Source of the DNA: Clostridia bacterium
Lineage (GTDB): Bacteria > Bacillota > Peptococcia > DRI-13 > SM3-B62
Direction of reading: 5' to 3'
Length of the DNA: 64,000 bases
Assembly (NCBI GenBank): GCA_018432615.1
Contig: JAHDSQ010000001.1
Coordinates: forward strand, 62,001-126,000
Both the position numbers and the translations under genes were made by a program. Shown here in pieces: positions 57,401-64,000 of the stretch (position 1 is its first letter; every line of letters begins with the position of its first letter). The notes under the pieces were generated by a model. It worked only from the letters and a program-made list of their open reading frames with translations, ran no database searches and was not told the origin of the DNA.

Positions 57401-60400
57401 AAACTATGAGCAGCATCTTGTTATCTTGTGTGAAGCGGTTAAGGTAAAGCCAAAGGACCTGGAGGGTCTTTGGCCCGGAGTACGGTGTCTGGTGTTGCAC
57501 TCCCGCAAAAAGGATCCGGCCGTAAGGTATAAGGAATATGTCCTGGGAGTCCTGCGGGAGATTCAAGGAACCTTGCGGCAAAAGCCTAAGGGCCGGGTCT
57601 TGCTGCAGGTCGTTATTTCAAGCCACGGGGAAAGCAAGCTCTTTGCCGGACTGGCCGGGCTGCTGGTAACCGCGGGATTGGAGAATCCTCAATTATGCGG
57701 ACAATTAATCGAACTTGAGGATTGGCAGGGGCTTGAGAGGATACTGCAAGAGAACAGGGAAAAGCCCACATCCGGAAGGGTTCGTTACCGTGAAGGCCAA
57801 AGACATGTGGCAATCCTGGCAGAGTTGGAGCCTTCCCGAGAGATACCGCGAATTCCCTGGCGGGAAGGCGGCAGATATTTGCTGACAGGAGGGGCAGGCG
57901 GGTTGGGTCTGCTCTTTGCCGCAGAGATAGCGCGGACGACAAAGAATGTGACGCTGATCCTGACGGGTCGTTCCTTGCCTGATGCAGCTCGAGAAAACAA
58001 AATCAAAGAGCTGTGGGAAGCGGGTGCCCAGGTTGTTTACAGGCAGGTGGATGTCACCGATCAAAAGGCGGTGGAAAACCTTATACATTCAGTTGTCCAA
58101 GAGTTCGGCGGACTTGATGGCATCATGCACAGCGCCGGTGTCATTCGCGATTCCTTCATCCTTAATCAAAGTGAGGCGGAGAGTCTGGAAGTCTTGTCTC
58201 CCAAAGTTAACGGCCTGGTGAACCTGGATGTGGCAACCCAAGCCTTAAAGCTGGATTTCTTCCTGCTCTTTTCCTCCCAGGCGGCTGTTCTCGGCAATCC
58301 GGGGCAAGCTGTCTACGCTGCTGCCAACGCCTTTTTGGATAGCTATGTTGAGTATCGCAACGACTTGGTTGCTGCCCAGGAAAGGCATGGGGCGACACTT
58401 TCCGTCAACTGGGCCCTCTGGCAAGAAGGTGGGATGGGTATTGAGGCCGTAGCCGAGAAAATCATCAGGGAGAATACGGGAATGATACCTTTGCGGACCT
58501 CCAGTGCTTTTTTGGCCTTGTATCAGGGGATGGAGCAGGGTAAGTCCCGCCTGATGGTCATGGAGGGCAGTCGTCCTCTGATGGCAAGGTGGCTGTCTGA
58601 CCGGCGGGATGCGGCCGTTTTGGAACCAAACAGGGTTGTCGAAAGGCCCCGGACCGGACAGGAAAGCGAGGGGATTCGCAGAATTACAGAGGACCTCTTG
58701 GCAAAGGCAGCCTCTTTGCTGAAGGTGGGGGTTGAGGACCTAGAAGAGGATGCGGCTTGGGACGAGCACGGCTTCGATCAGGTCATCCTGACCAAACTGC
58801 TTGGAGAACTCAATCGGGAATACGGTTTACAGCTTTCCTCTGCCGTCTTTTCCTCTTATCCTACCTTGGGGAGCCTGGCCGGGTATTTGGCCGGACAATT
58901 GTCGCGGGAACAGTCAGGTGCAGCCCTATCCGTGCCTGCACATGCAACCGGGGACGCAGCAGCGACCCCGGAAGGGGAATTGGCGGAAGGTGCGGTGGAA
59001 TATCTCAAAAAGCGGCTGTCCGCCGTTATCAAGTTGCCGCCTCACAGGATAGAAGAGAATGCCCCGTTGGAGAAATACGGGATCGACTCCGTCATGGTCA
59101 TGCAGCTGACCAACGAACTGGAAAAAACCTTCGGGTCTTTGCCTAAGACCTTGTTTTTTGAGTACCAAAACCTCCGGGAATTAACAGGGTATTTCTTGGA
59201 TAATCATCGTGAAAGGTTGTTGACAGTCCTTGATGTGGGAGTAGGAAGGGGAGAAGAGAATAAGCCCGTCGCCCCAGCGCCTCTGCGTGAGGAGATGTCC
59301 CACCGGGTTTACGAAAGACCGCGCTTTTTCTCGCAGTGGGTGAAACGCCGACAGGAGGAAACCCCGTTATCCTCCGACATTGCCATTATCGGTTTGGCCG
59401 GGCGTTATCCGGGGGCCCGCAACCTGCGGGAGTTTTGGCGTAATCTGTCTGAAGGGAAAGACTGTATCACGGAGATACCTGCAGGGCGTTGGGATCATAG
59501 CAGGTATTTCGATGCAGACAGGAACAAGCCGGGTAAGACGTACAGCAAGTGGGGAGGATTTCTAGAGGGTGTGGATGAGTTTGATCCGTTGTTCTTTAAT
59601 ATTTCTCCCCGGGAAGCCGAAATTATGGATCCTCAGGAACGGCTTTTCCTGGAGTGTGTTTATGAGACCTTAGAGGATGCCGGATATACCAGGGGGTCTC
59701 TTGCCTCCTACCGGGAGAAGGAACTGGAGAGTAATATCGGGGTTTATGTGGGGGTCATGTACGAGGAGTATCAGCTTTATGCGGCCCAGCAGCAGCTTTT
59801 GGGCAAACCGGTGACGGTGTCGGGAAATCCATCTTCGGTGGCCAACAGGGTTTCATACTTCTGCAACTTTCATGGTCCCAGCATAGCACTGGATACCATG
59901 TGCTCTTCTTCGATTACTGCTATTCATTTGGCTTGCCGAAGTCTGCAAAACGGGGAATGCCGGCTGGCTATAGCAGGCGGGGTCAATGTCTCGCTTCATC
60001 CTAATAAGTATCTTTTCCTCGGTCAGAGCAACTTTGTATCCAGCAAGGGGTTATGCGAGGCTTTCGGAGCAGGCGGGGACGGTTATGTGCCGGGTGAAGG
60101 CGTAGGTGCCGTGCTGTTGAAACCTCTAAATGAGGCTATTAAGGACGGTGACCACATTTATGGGATCGTGAAGGGTACCGCCCTTAATCACGGCGGAAAA
60201 ACCAACGGTTATTCGGTGCCCAACCCCAATGCCCAAGCGGCGGTCATCGGGCAGGCGCTGAGGAACTCGGGTGTTGATCCCCGGGCAGTCAGCTACCTGG
60301 AGGCTCACGGGACCGGAACCATCTTAGGCGACCCTATTGAAATTGCGGGTCTGACCAAGGCTTTTCGGGAGTATACAAAAGATAGGCAGTTTTGTGCCAT

Positions 60401-63400
60401 CGGTTCTGTCAAGTCGAATATCGGGCACAGCGAAAGTGCCGCCGGGATTGCCGGGTTGACAAAGGTGCTTTTGCAGATGAAACACCGCCAATTGGTGCCT
60501 TCACTGCATACAAAAACCCTTAATCCCAATATCGATTTCGCCACAACACCTTTCGTGGTGCAGCAGAAAAAGGCGGAGTGGAAGCGTGCGGTACTGGATG
60601 AGGGCGGCAGGAAGAAGGAGTATCCACTGATCGCCGGGATTTCATCTTTTGGGGCCGGCGGTTCCAATGCCCATTTGGTGGTTCAGGAATACATTCCCGA
60701 AGGGCAAAGGGCTTTGCCGGAAAATCTTTCCCGGAAAAGACCGGTTCTGATCGTGTTGTCGGCTAAAAATGAGGAGCGCCTCAGGGAAAGGGTACTTAGT
60801 TTCATCAATATTTTGCAAGAGGAAGGCTTGGGCGAAGACGACCTGGTTAATGTGGCCTATACACTGCAAGTGGGGCGTGAAGCCATGGAAGAAAGACTGG
60901 CGGTGCTGGTGGAATCTGTGGATGAATTGGTTGATAAATTACAGGGCTTTCTTTCGCAAAAGAAGGATGAACCCGGTATTTACCATGCTCACATCAAGCA
61001 GAGTAGGGAAACGATAAATGTTTTTGCAGCGGACGAGGATATGGAAAAAACCCTTGCCGCCTGGATCGAGAAGGAGAAGTATGGGAAGCTGGCCAAGTTG
61101 TGGGTCCAGGGTCTGGATTTTGATTGGCAGCGGCTCTATACCGCCGGCTTGCCTCAAAGGGTCAGTTTACCCACCTATCCCTTCGAACGGGAACGTTACT
61201 GGATACCGGGGCAGGAAGCTTTAGAAGAAGTTTTAAATGGTACTTGGCAAGGGGTTTTACCTTTGGGAGACGGCGGGGCAACCAGGAAGACTTGTTTTTT
61301 GCAAAAACAATGGGAAACCTGTCCTGTTGTTGCCGGCAAGAACTTTGCAGGAAAAGTTGCGATTTTGGCGACAAAAGAAACTCGTAGTTTGGCAGAAAAG
61401 CTGTCCCGGCATTTTTCGCCGGGAATGGTGTTTGAAGAGGAACAGCTTGTGGCGGAAAAAGATGTTTTGCAAGAGGAAGGATCAGGTTGGAAGGGCTTTA
61501 TTGACCTGACCGGCTGTGGAAAAGAGGAGCAGGGATCCCTGGCCTGGCTTTCCTGGCTGCAGAAACTGATTGAAAACGGAAAAGACCGAGGGTTGGTCAT
61601 CTTGGGTGTGACCCGGGGATTGGAAGCCTTTTTGCAGATAGAAGTCAATCTAACCGGTGCTTCCCGGGCCGGGCTGTACCGCATGCTGCAAAGCGAATAT
61701 GGCCGTCTGAAGTCACGGCATGTGGAGCTGGACCCTGATCCCGCTATTGACGAAAGTCAATTGGCAGAACAGATCGTAGCAGAGTTTTTTGCGGCGGGGG
61801 ACGAAGCGGAGGTTTGTTACAGGGACGGTAAACGGTATCAGGCTGTTTTACGGGAGATTCCAACGGAGATGAAAGAAAAGAAAGGCGAAGAGAATGAAGG
61901 GGTTTTGGCGGGAGGATTCCCGGCAGAACAGGTTTTATGGGTCACCGGCGGAACCCGGGGACTTGGCTACTTGTGCGCTCGGCATTTTGTGGAGCATTAC
62001 GGTGTTAAACGTCTGGTCTTGACAGGTCGGGAAGAACTTCCGCCCCGCAGTGAGTGGGAACGTTATCTTCGCCAGGATGACGGGGTCGGCAAAAAGCTCA
62101 GGAATATTCTTTATCTGGAGGAAGAAGGAGTACAGGTAATGACTCCCAAGGTTTCGCTGACGGATGGTGAATCTTGCAAAAAGTGTGTGCAGGAAATCAA
62201 GGATACTCTGGGGCCGATAGGTGGAGTGATTCATTGCGCCGGTAGCAGTGATAACAAGAACCCGGCTTTTATTCGCAAGCCGCTGCAAAAAATAGCGGAG
62301 GTGCTGGCACCCAAGGTCACAGGCATAAATGTCTTATGCGAGGCCTTACGAGGGGAGCCCTTGCGGTTTTTCGTTACTTTTTCGTCTGTTGCCGGTCTTA
62401 TTCCCACTTTGGGGGTGGGACAGAGCGATTATGCCATGGCCAATGCCTATCTGGATTACTTCGTCCAGGCCAAGGAGAAGGAGTTCCCCCTGATAAGTAT
62501 CCAATGGCCAAGTTGGAAAGAGACGGGTATGGGAGAGGTAAGAACCAGGGCATTTCAGGAAACGGGGCTTTTGAGCCTGACCGATGCGGAAGGGTTAAGG
62601 CTGTTGGATACCATGCTAGCGGCAAAGTTGGGGCCGGTGGTGATGCCGGCGGTGGTACAAACGGGTCTATGGAAGCCCCAGCGTTTGATGAAGGCCAGAA
62701 TCGAACAAGAGCCTGTGGCCGTGATCGGGCCCAGCCGTTCGCTGACTGCAAGGGAGACGAAAGGGGAGGAAGGGGATGATTTCAGTCGAGTCCAGGCCTG
62801 GCTGGTCGGCTTGTTCTCCCAGGATCTGAAAATTCCTCCTGCCAAACTGGACGTGGATACCCCCTTCCAGGAGTATGGGGTTGATTCGATTCTGCTGGCC
62901 CAACTGCTGCGTTCCGTCAATGAACTGCTCCCCGAGGAAATAGATCCTTCCGTGTTTTATGAATACTCTACAATTAGCCTTTTGACCTCGTGGCTGGTGG
63001 ATAACCACGCCGAAACCTTCCGGGAGGCGGCGGCTTCTGCTGCCTGGGAGGAAGCAGAAGCTGGAGCAAGCCGGGGGCAATCTCAAAAGGCAGATCGGGA
63101 GGTGCGCCGGGAAGTGCAGGAGAGACCTTCCGGGCAGATGTCGGTTCAAGAGATACGATCCAAAGCTGCTGCAGATGCTGGGCCAGTGACGGTTTCTGCG
63201 AGCATACCGACAAGCGCTTCAGAGATTGTGGTTGTCGGTATGTCCTGTCGCTTTCCGGGGGCAAGTAACCTGGACGAATATTGGCAATTGTTGTCCCAGG
63301 GGAAAGCAGCCATTCGTCCCGTACCGCCAGGTTGGCGGGATTTCTCCCAGGAGTTCTGGGGGGGATTCATCGCAGACGCTACATATTTTGATCCGGAATT

Positions 63401-64000
63401 CTTTTTGCTTCCGGAAGAAGATGCGGCGGAGATGGACCCTCAGGCCTTGTTGGTGCTGGAGGAGAGTCTGAAGGCCTGGCACCACGCTGGTTATTCCCTT
63501 GCAGAGTTGCAAGGGAGGCCTGTAGGGGTCTATTTAGGGGGCAGGGCACGTTACCAGCCTGGTGAAGCGGGACTGGACAAGACACGTAACCCCATTGTGG
63601 TTGTAGGGCAAAACTACCTGGCCGCCAATGTCTCACAGTTCTTTGACCTGCGCGGGCCCAGTCTTGTTGTCGATACGGCGTGTTCCTCCGCTTTGGTAGG
63701 AATGCACATGGCACTGCAGGCCTTGGTGAGCGGAGAGGTGGAAGCAGCCTTGGTGGGAGGAGTCAGCTTATTGCATACGGACAAGACCCACCTGATATTT
63801 GAGCAGAGGCGGCTTCTTAATCCTGAGAATCGTTTTCATATCTTTGACCGGCGTGCTGCCGGGATCGTTTTGGGGGAAGGGGTAGGCATGGTTGTTCTGA
63901 AAACAAAACAGCAGGCACTGAAGGATAAGGACCGGATTTATGCGCAGATCAAGGGGTTGGCCGTTAATAACGATGGTCGTACTGCGGGCCCGGCTACTCC
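52830..64000 (+). CDS. Trans-AT PKS, KR-ACP plus modules 10, 11 and start of 12 (runs off the window)
   Basis: Open from ATG 52830 (AGGGGGG upstream, 1 nt after the previous stop) to the window end, at least 3723 aa. Order by residue: KR7 15-430 with ACP 455-535 (Ser497), completing module 9; KS10 589-1020 (Cys764), DH6 1206-1490, KR8 1500-1925, Ser-less carrier 1950-2025 (Gln1984), ACP 2050-2125 (Ser2087); KS11 2184-2625 (Cys2358), KR9 2810-3275, ACP 3312-3390 (Ser3353); KS12 from ~3465 (Cys3618 in TACSSA), cut off before its HGTGT region. DH6 has RDHMVQGRHILPG and HPAMLDGALQ. KR9 is of the same type as KR2 and lacks the B-type Asp. No terminal thioesterase is in view, so the assembly line continues beyond the window. 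Confidence 0.95.
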   Translation, partial: MKGQQERAPLAAVPGKTGVMLYKPCWLEKAIKGQENVIGTDFRRLVVFCEPQGLKKEDITEKIEGTGCLILQSRKKEIEKRYQEYALRLLQEIQAIMGEQDTSRVLIQVMISSRGEQRLFGGLSGLLKTAQAESSRLWGQLIMTDDWGEKGVIEKLRENGLFPHDALIRYREGKRQVAGWEEVTGAAQGESLPWQDKGVYLITGGAGGLGLIFASEIARRVENPVIVLTGRSSLDKAGEKLAEKFADIKARIVYRQADVTQKRETVDLVAGIREEFGRLDGIIHAAGVTRDSLIINKTAEQLREVFATKVEGLLNLETACRGRELDFLVLFSSLAASLGNPGQADYAAANAFLDCYAEYRNELGTDGEKQFARIISYNWPLWQEGGMRVPQEAERSMRQKGLVPLKTAGGISSFYQGWALGGSRVMVVEEDSLQLREGMSAQAYPRLSDRKNPVPVKPEKLRQETLRRLKEVFGEITGLSSDQIDAQEILESYGIDSVMISKLNSRLESVFREVSKTLFFEGRTLEAVARRLCEDYPEECMAWAHLQGGKEENEDKDIFSDDVLEWEEDEGFPLLKPLKAPQMRAGAFEPIAVIGLSGKYPQAENLTEYWENLQTGKDCITEIPSERWSLEGFYLPDQQKAAATGKSYCKWGGFIDGFADFDPLFFNISPREALNMDPQERLFIEHCWQVLEDAGYTRQQLTEEYGGRVGVFAGITKTGFALYGPDLWRQGEQVFPRTSFSSLANRVSYLFDLRGPSMPVDTMCSSSSTAIHEACRCIQRGECEMAIAGGVNLYLHPANYNELCVQQMLSPDGKSRAFGDGANGFVPGEGVGCVLLKPLSQAVEDGDNIYAVIRGTAVNHDGKTNGYTVPNPQAQSEVIRAALDKAGIKAREVSYFEAHGTGTRLGDPIEITGAKQAFEGDTKERGYCSLGSVKSNIGHLEAAAGIAGLTKIVLQMKHRKLVPSLHAQVLNPNINFAKTPFVLQQELADWNSEEYPRIAGLSSFGAGGANAHIVLEEYLSAEREHPVSVFDDKRPAVIVLSARNKEDLKKRAEGLLSWLKVREYSEADLAALAYTLQVGREAMEERLGMTVTSLQGLEEKLQDYLEGKEENNDLYCGRVEENKEKLAALATDEVVQENVSRWLENGEYGRLLKMWVRGMNLDWNRLYQGEKPKRISLPTYPFARERYWLSEMQEGEKRAEFVHSSLHPLLHRNTSNLTELRYTSVFTGKEFFLRDHMVQGRHILPGVAYLEMARAAAELAAGEMQGMKSCLTLKNVVWAQPALVKEGEELCLHLGLYPTEEGELTYEVYGTPEKEVDKPLIYSQGTVEIEGEKTRPKMDVSAVRAACSKGMLTGQQCYEIFSQMGIDYGPGHRAIEEVYLGEEVAVAKLVLPSAVKETAEGFVLHPAMLDGALQASLGLALAAGASAPLVPFALEELEVYTACVPRMWALLRRGAKEGTGAGTESLDIDCCDEEGNVCARLKGYFPRTLKGEERKTEETMLLEPCWRQDDIAASDVLPPTAGSENYEQHLVILCEAVKVKPKDLEGLWPGVRCLVLHSRKKDPAVRYKEYVLGVLREIQGTLRQKPKGRVLLQVVISSHGESKLFAGLAGLLVTAGLENPQLCGQLIELEDWQGLERILQENREKPTSGRVRYREGQRHVAILAELEPSREIPRIPWREGGRYLLTGGAGGLGLLFAAEIARTTKNVTLILTGRSLPDAARENKIKELWEAGAQVVYRQVDVTDQKAVENLIHSVVQEFGGLDGIMHSAGVIRDSFILNQSEAESLEVLSPKVNGLVNLDVATQALKLDFFLLFSSQAAVLGNPGQAVYAAANAFLDSYVEYRNDLVAAQERHGATLSVNWALWQEGGMGIEAVAEKIIRENTGMIPLRTSSAFLALYQGMEQGKSRLMVMEGSRPLMARWLSDRRDAAVLEPNRVVERPRTGQESEGIRRITEDLLAKAASLLKVGVEDLEEDAAWDEHGFDQVILTKLLGELNREYGLQLSSAVFSSYPTLGSLAGYLAGQLSREQSGAALSVPAHATGDAAATPEGELAEGAVEYLKKRLSAVIKLPPHRIEENAPLEKYGIDSVMVMQLTNELEKTFGSLPKTLFFEYQNLRELTGYFLDNHRERLLTVLDVGVGRGEENKPVAPAPLREEMSHRVYERPRFFSQWVKRRQEETPLSSDIAIIGLAGRYPGARNLREFWRNLSEGKDCITEIPAGRWDHSRYFDADRNKPGKTYSKWGGFLEGVDEFDPLFFNISPREAEIMDPQERLFLECVYETLEDAGYTRGSLASYREKELESNIGVYVGVMYEEYQLYAAQQQLLGKPVTVSGNPSSVANRVSYFCNFHGPSIALDTMCSSSITAIHLACRSLQNGECRLAIAGGVNVSLHPNKYLFLGQSNFVSSKGLCEAFGAGGDGYVPGEGVGAVLLKPLNEAIKDGDHIYGIVKGTALNHGGKTNGYSVPNPNAQAAVIGQALRNSGVDPRAVSYLEAHGTGTILGDPIEIAGLTKAFREYTKDRQFCAIGSVKSNIGHSESAAGIAGLTKVLLQMKHRQLVPSLHTKTLNPNIDFATTPFVVQQKKAEWKRAVLDEGGRKKEYPLIAGISSFGAGGSNAHLVVQEYIPEGQRALPENLSRKRPVLIVLSAKNEERLRERVLSFINILQEEGLGEDDLVNVAYTLQVGREAMEERLAVLVESVDELVDKLQGFLSQKKDEPGIYHAHIKQSRETINVFAADEDMEKTLAAWIEKEKYGKLAKLWVQGLDFDWQRLYTAGLPQRVSLPTYPFERERYWIPGQEALEEVLNGTWQGVLPLGDGGATRKTCFLQKQWETCPVVAGKNFAGKVAILATKETRSLAEKLSRHFSPGMVFEEEQLVAEKDVLQEEGSGWKGFIDLTGCGKEEQGSLAWLSWLQKLIENGKDRGLVILGVTRGLEAFLQIEVNLTGASRAGLYRMLQSEYGRLKSRHVELDPDPAIDESQLAEQIVAEFFAAGDEAEVCYRDGKRYQAVLREIPTEMKEKKGEENEGVLAGGFPAEQVLWVTGGTRGLGYLCARHFVEHYGVKRLVLTGREELPPRSEWERYLRQDDGVGKKLRNILYLEEEGVQVMTPKVSLTDGESCKKCVQEIKDTLGPIGGVIHCAGSSDNKNPAFIRKPLQKIAEVLAPKVTGINVLCEALRGEPLRFFVTFSSVAGLIPTLGVGQSDYAMANAYLDYFVQAKEKEFPLISIQWPSWKETGMGEVRTRAFQETGLLSLTDAEGLRLLDTMLAAKLGPVVMPAVVQTGLWKPQRLMKARIEQEPVAVIGPSRSLTARETKGEEGDDFSRVQAWLVGLFSQDLKIPPAKLDVDTPFQEYGVDSILLAQLLRSVNELLPEEIDPSVFYEYSTISLLTSWLVDNHAETFREAAASAAWEEAEAGASRGQSQKADREVRREVQERPSGQMSVQEIRSKAAADAGPVTVSASIPTSASEIVVVGMSCRFPGASNLDEYWQLLSQGKAAIRPVPPGWRDFSQEFWGGFIADATYFDPEFFLLPEEDAAEMDPQALLVLEESLKAWHHAGYSLAELQGRPVGVYLGGRARYQPGEAGLDKTRNPIVVVGQNYLAANVSQFFDLRGPSLVVDTACSSALVGMHMALQALVSGEVEAALVGGVSLLHTDKTHLIFEQRRLLNPENRFHIFDRRAAGIVLGEGVGMVVLKTKQQALKDKDRIYAQIKGLAVNNDGRTAGPAT
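54594..59215 (+). other. PKS module 10: KS-DH-KR-ACP0-ACP
   Basis: KS10 Cys 55119 (DTMCSSS), EAHGTGT, KSNIGH; DH6 complete; KR8 (TGGAGGLG near 57885, YAAAN). Two carriers follow: the first reads GFDQ instead of GFDS (Gln codon 58779), the second is intact (GIDSV, Ser 59088). Expected product: an olefin. Confidence 0.88.
59377..63015 (+). other. PKS module 11: KS-KR-ACP
   Basis: KS11 Cys 59901 (DTMCSSS), EAHGTGT, KSNIGH; KR9 (TGGTRGLGYL near 61939, YAMAN near 62430) with no B-type Asp (HCAGSSDN); ACP Ser 62886 (GVDSI). Expected product: a beta-hydroxyl, predicted A-type. Confidence 0.87.
63219..64000 (+). other. PKS module 12: KS, partial
   Basis: The N-terminal ~260 residues of a KS with TACSSA (Cys codon 63681). 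Like KS5 it lacks the ISPREA motif (LPEEDA instead). The window ends shortly after a VNNDGRTAG-type segment, so the active-site His residues cannot be checked. Confidence 0.85.

Noticed and set aside
13100-63700. Many long open frames antisense to, or out of frame with, the PKS genes
   Set aside because: They lack family motifs and good ribosome-binding sites and lie opposite well-supported PKS domains; they follow from GC-rich, repeat-like coding sequence.
16834-64000. Absence of AT domains in all PKS modules as a sign of decay
   Set aside because: This is the defining feature of trans-AT PKSs, and a trans AT-AT-ER protein is encoded in the same operon.
5190-64000. Beta-branching (HMG-synthase) cassette, halogenase or oxygenase genes
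   Set aside because: Looked for and not seen in this window; they may lie beyond the right edge.

Overview
The window holds the left end of a very large trans-AT hybrid NRPS-PKS cluster, preceded by about 5 kb of ordinary chromosomal genes. The flank (cobT end, YitT-type membrane protein, phenylacetate-CoA ligase with an ACT-domain partner, lgt, a GerM-like lipoprotein) has the gene content and strong Shine-Dalgarno sites of a spore-forming, probably anaerobic Clostridia member (Peptococcaceae/Desulfotomaculum-like). That placement is inference; no rRNA is present.

Layout. 2-4429: flank. 4418-4939 (minus): a NusG paralogue that looks like LoaP, a family known to promote elongation through long biosynthetic operons. 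4940-5189: a divergent control region with two sigma-A type promoters, each with 17-nt spacing. The rightward one is a perfect TTGACA/TATAAT pair, followed by a leader with an 11-bp hairpin. 5190-64000: one apparent operon of at least 11 tightly spaced or overlapping genes that leaves the window unfinished: metallophosphoesterase, Sfp-type phosphopantetheinyl transferase, an AT-AT-ER fusion, alpha/beta hydrolase, shortened acyl-AMP ligase, methyltransferase, a 4598-aa NRPS-PKS, a free ACP, and PKS proteins of 1702, 6902 and >3723 aa.

Assembly line as read, with a vertical bar at each protein break: C-A(predicted Gly)-PCP; M1 KS-KR-ACP0-cMT-ACP; M2 KS-cMT-ACP; M3 KS0 | free ACP | M4 KS-KR-ACP; M5 KS | DH-ACP-KR; M6 KS-[ACP-like insert]-DH-KR-ACP; M7 KS-DH-KR-cMT-ACP; M8 KS-DH-KR-ACP; M9 KS-DH | KR-ACP; M10 KS-DH-KR-ACP0-ACP; M11 KS-KR-ACP; M12 KS (cut by the window end). 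No module has its own AT; extender units would come from the AT-AT-ER protein and carriers would be activated by the PPTase. If collinear, the chain is an N-acyl-glycine extended by two alpha-methylated units, a hydroxyl, then a run of up to six olefins with one methyl branch, then another hydroxyl: a methyl-branched polyene amide.

Most interesting points: LoaP next to a hairpin-bearing leader and an operon of more than 58 kb; the residue before each KS active-site Cys tracks the chemistry of the upstream module across all twelve KSs; a serine-less ACP-like domain sits inside the post-KS linker of M6; a KS0 ends one protein just before a free ACP; and the KS-KR-ACP-KS block of M4-M5 recurs in M11-M12. 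All domain calls are by eye from motifs; no database search was possible.
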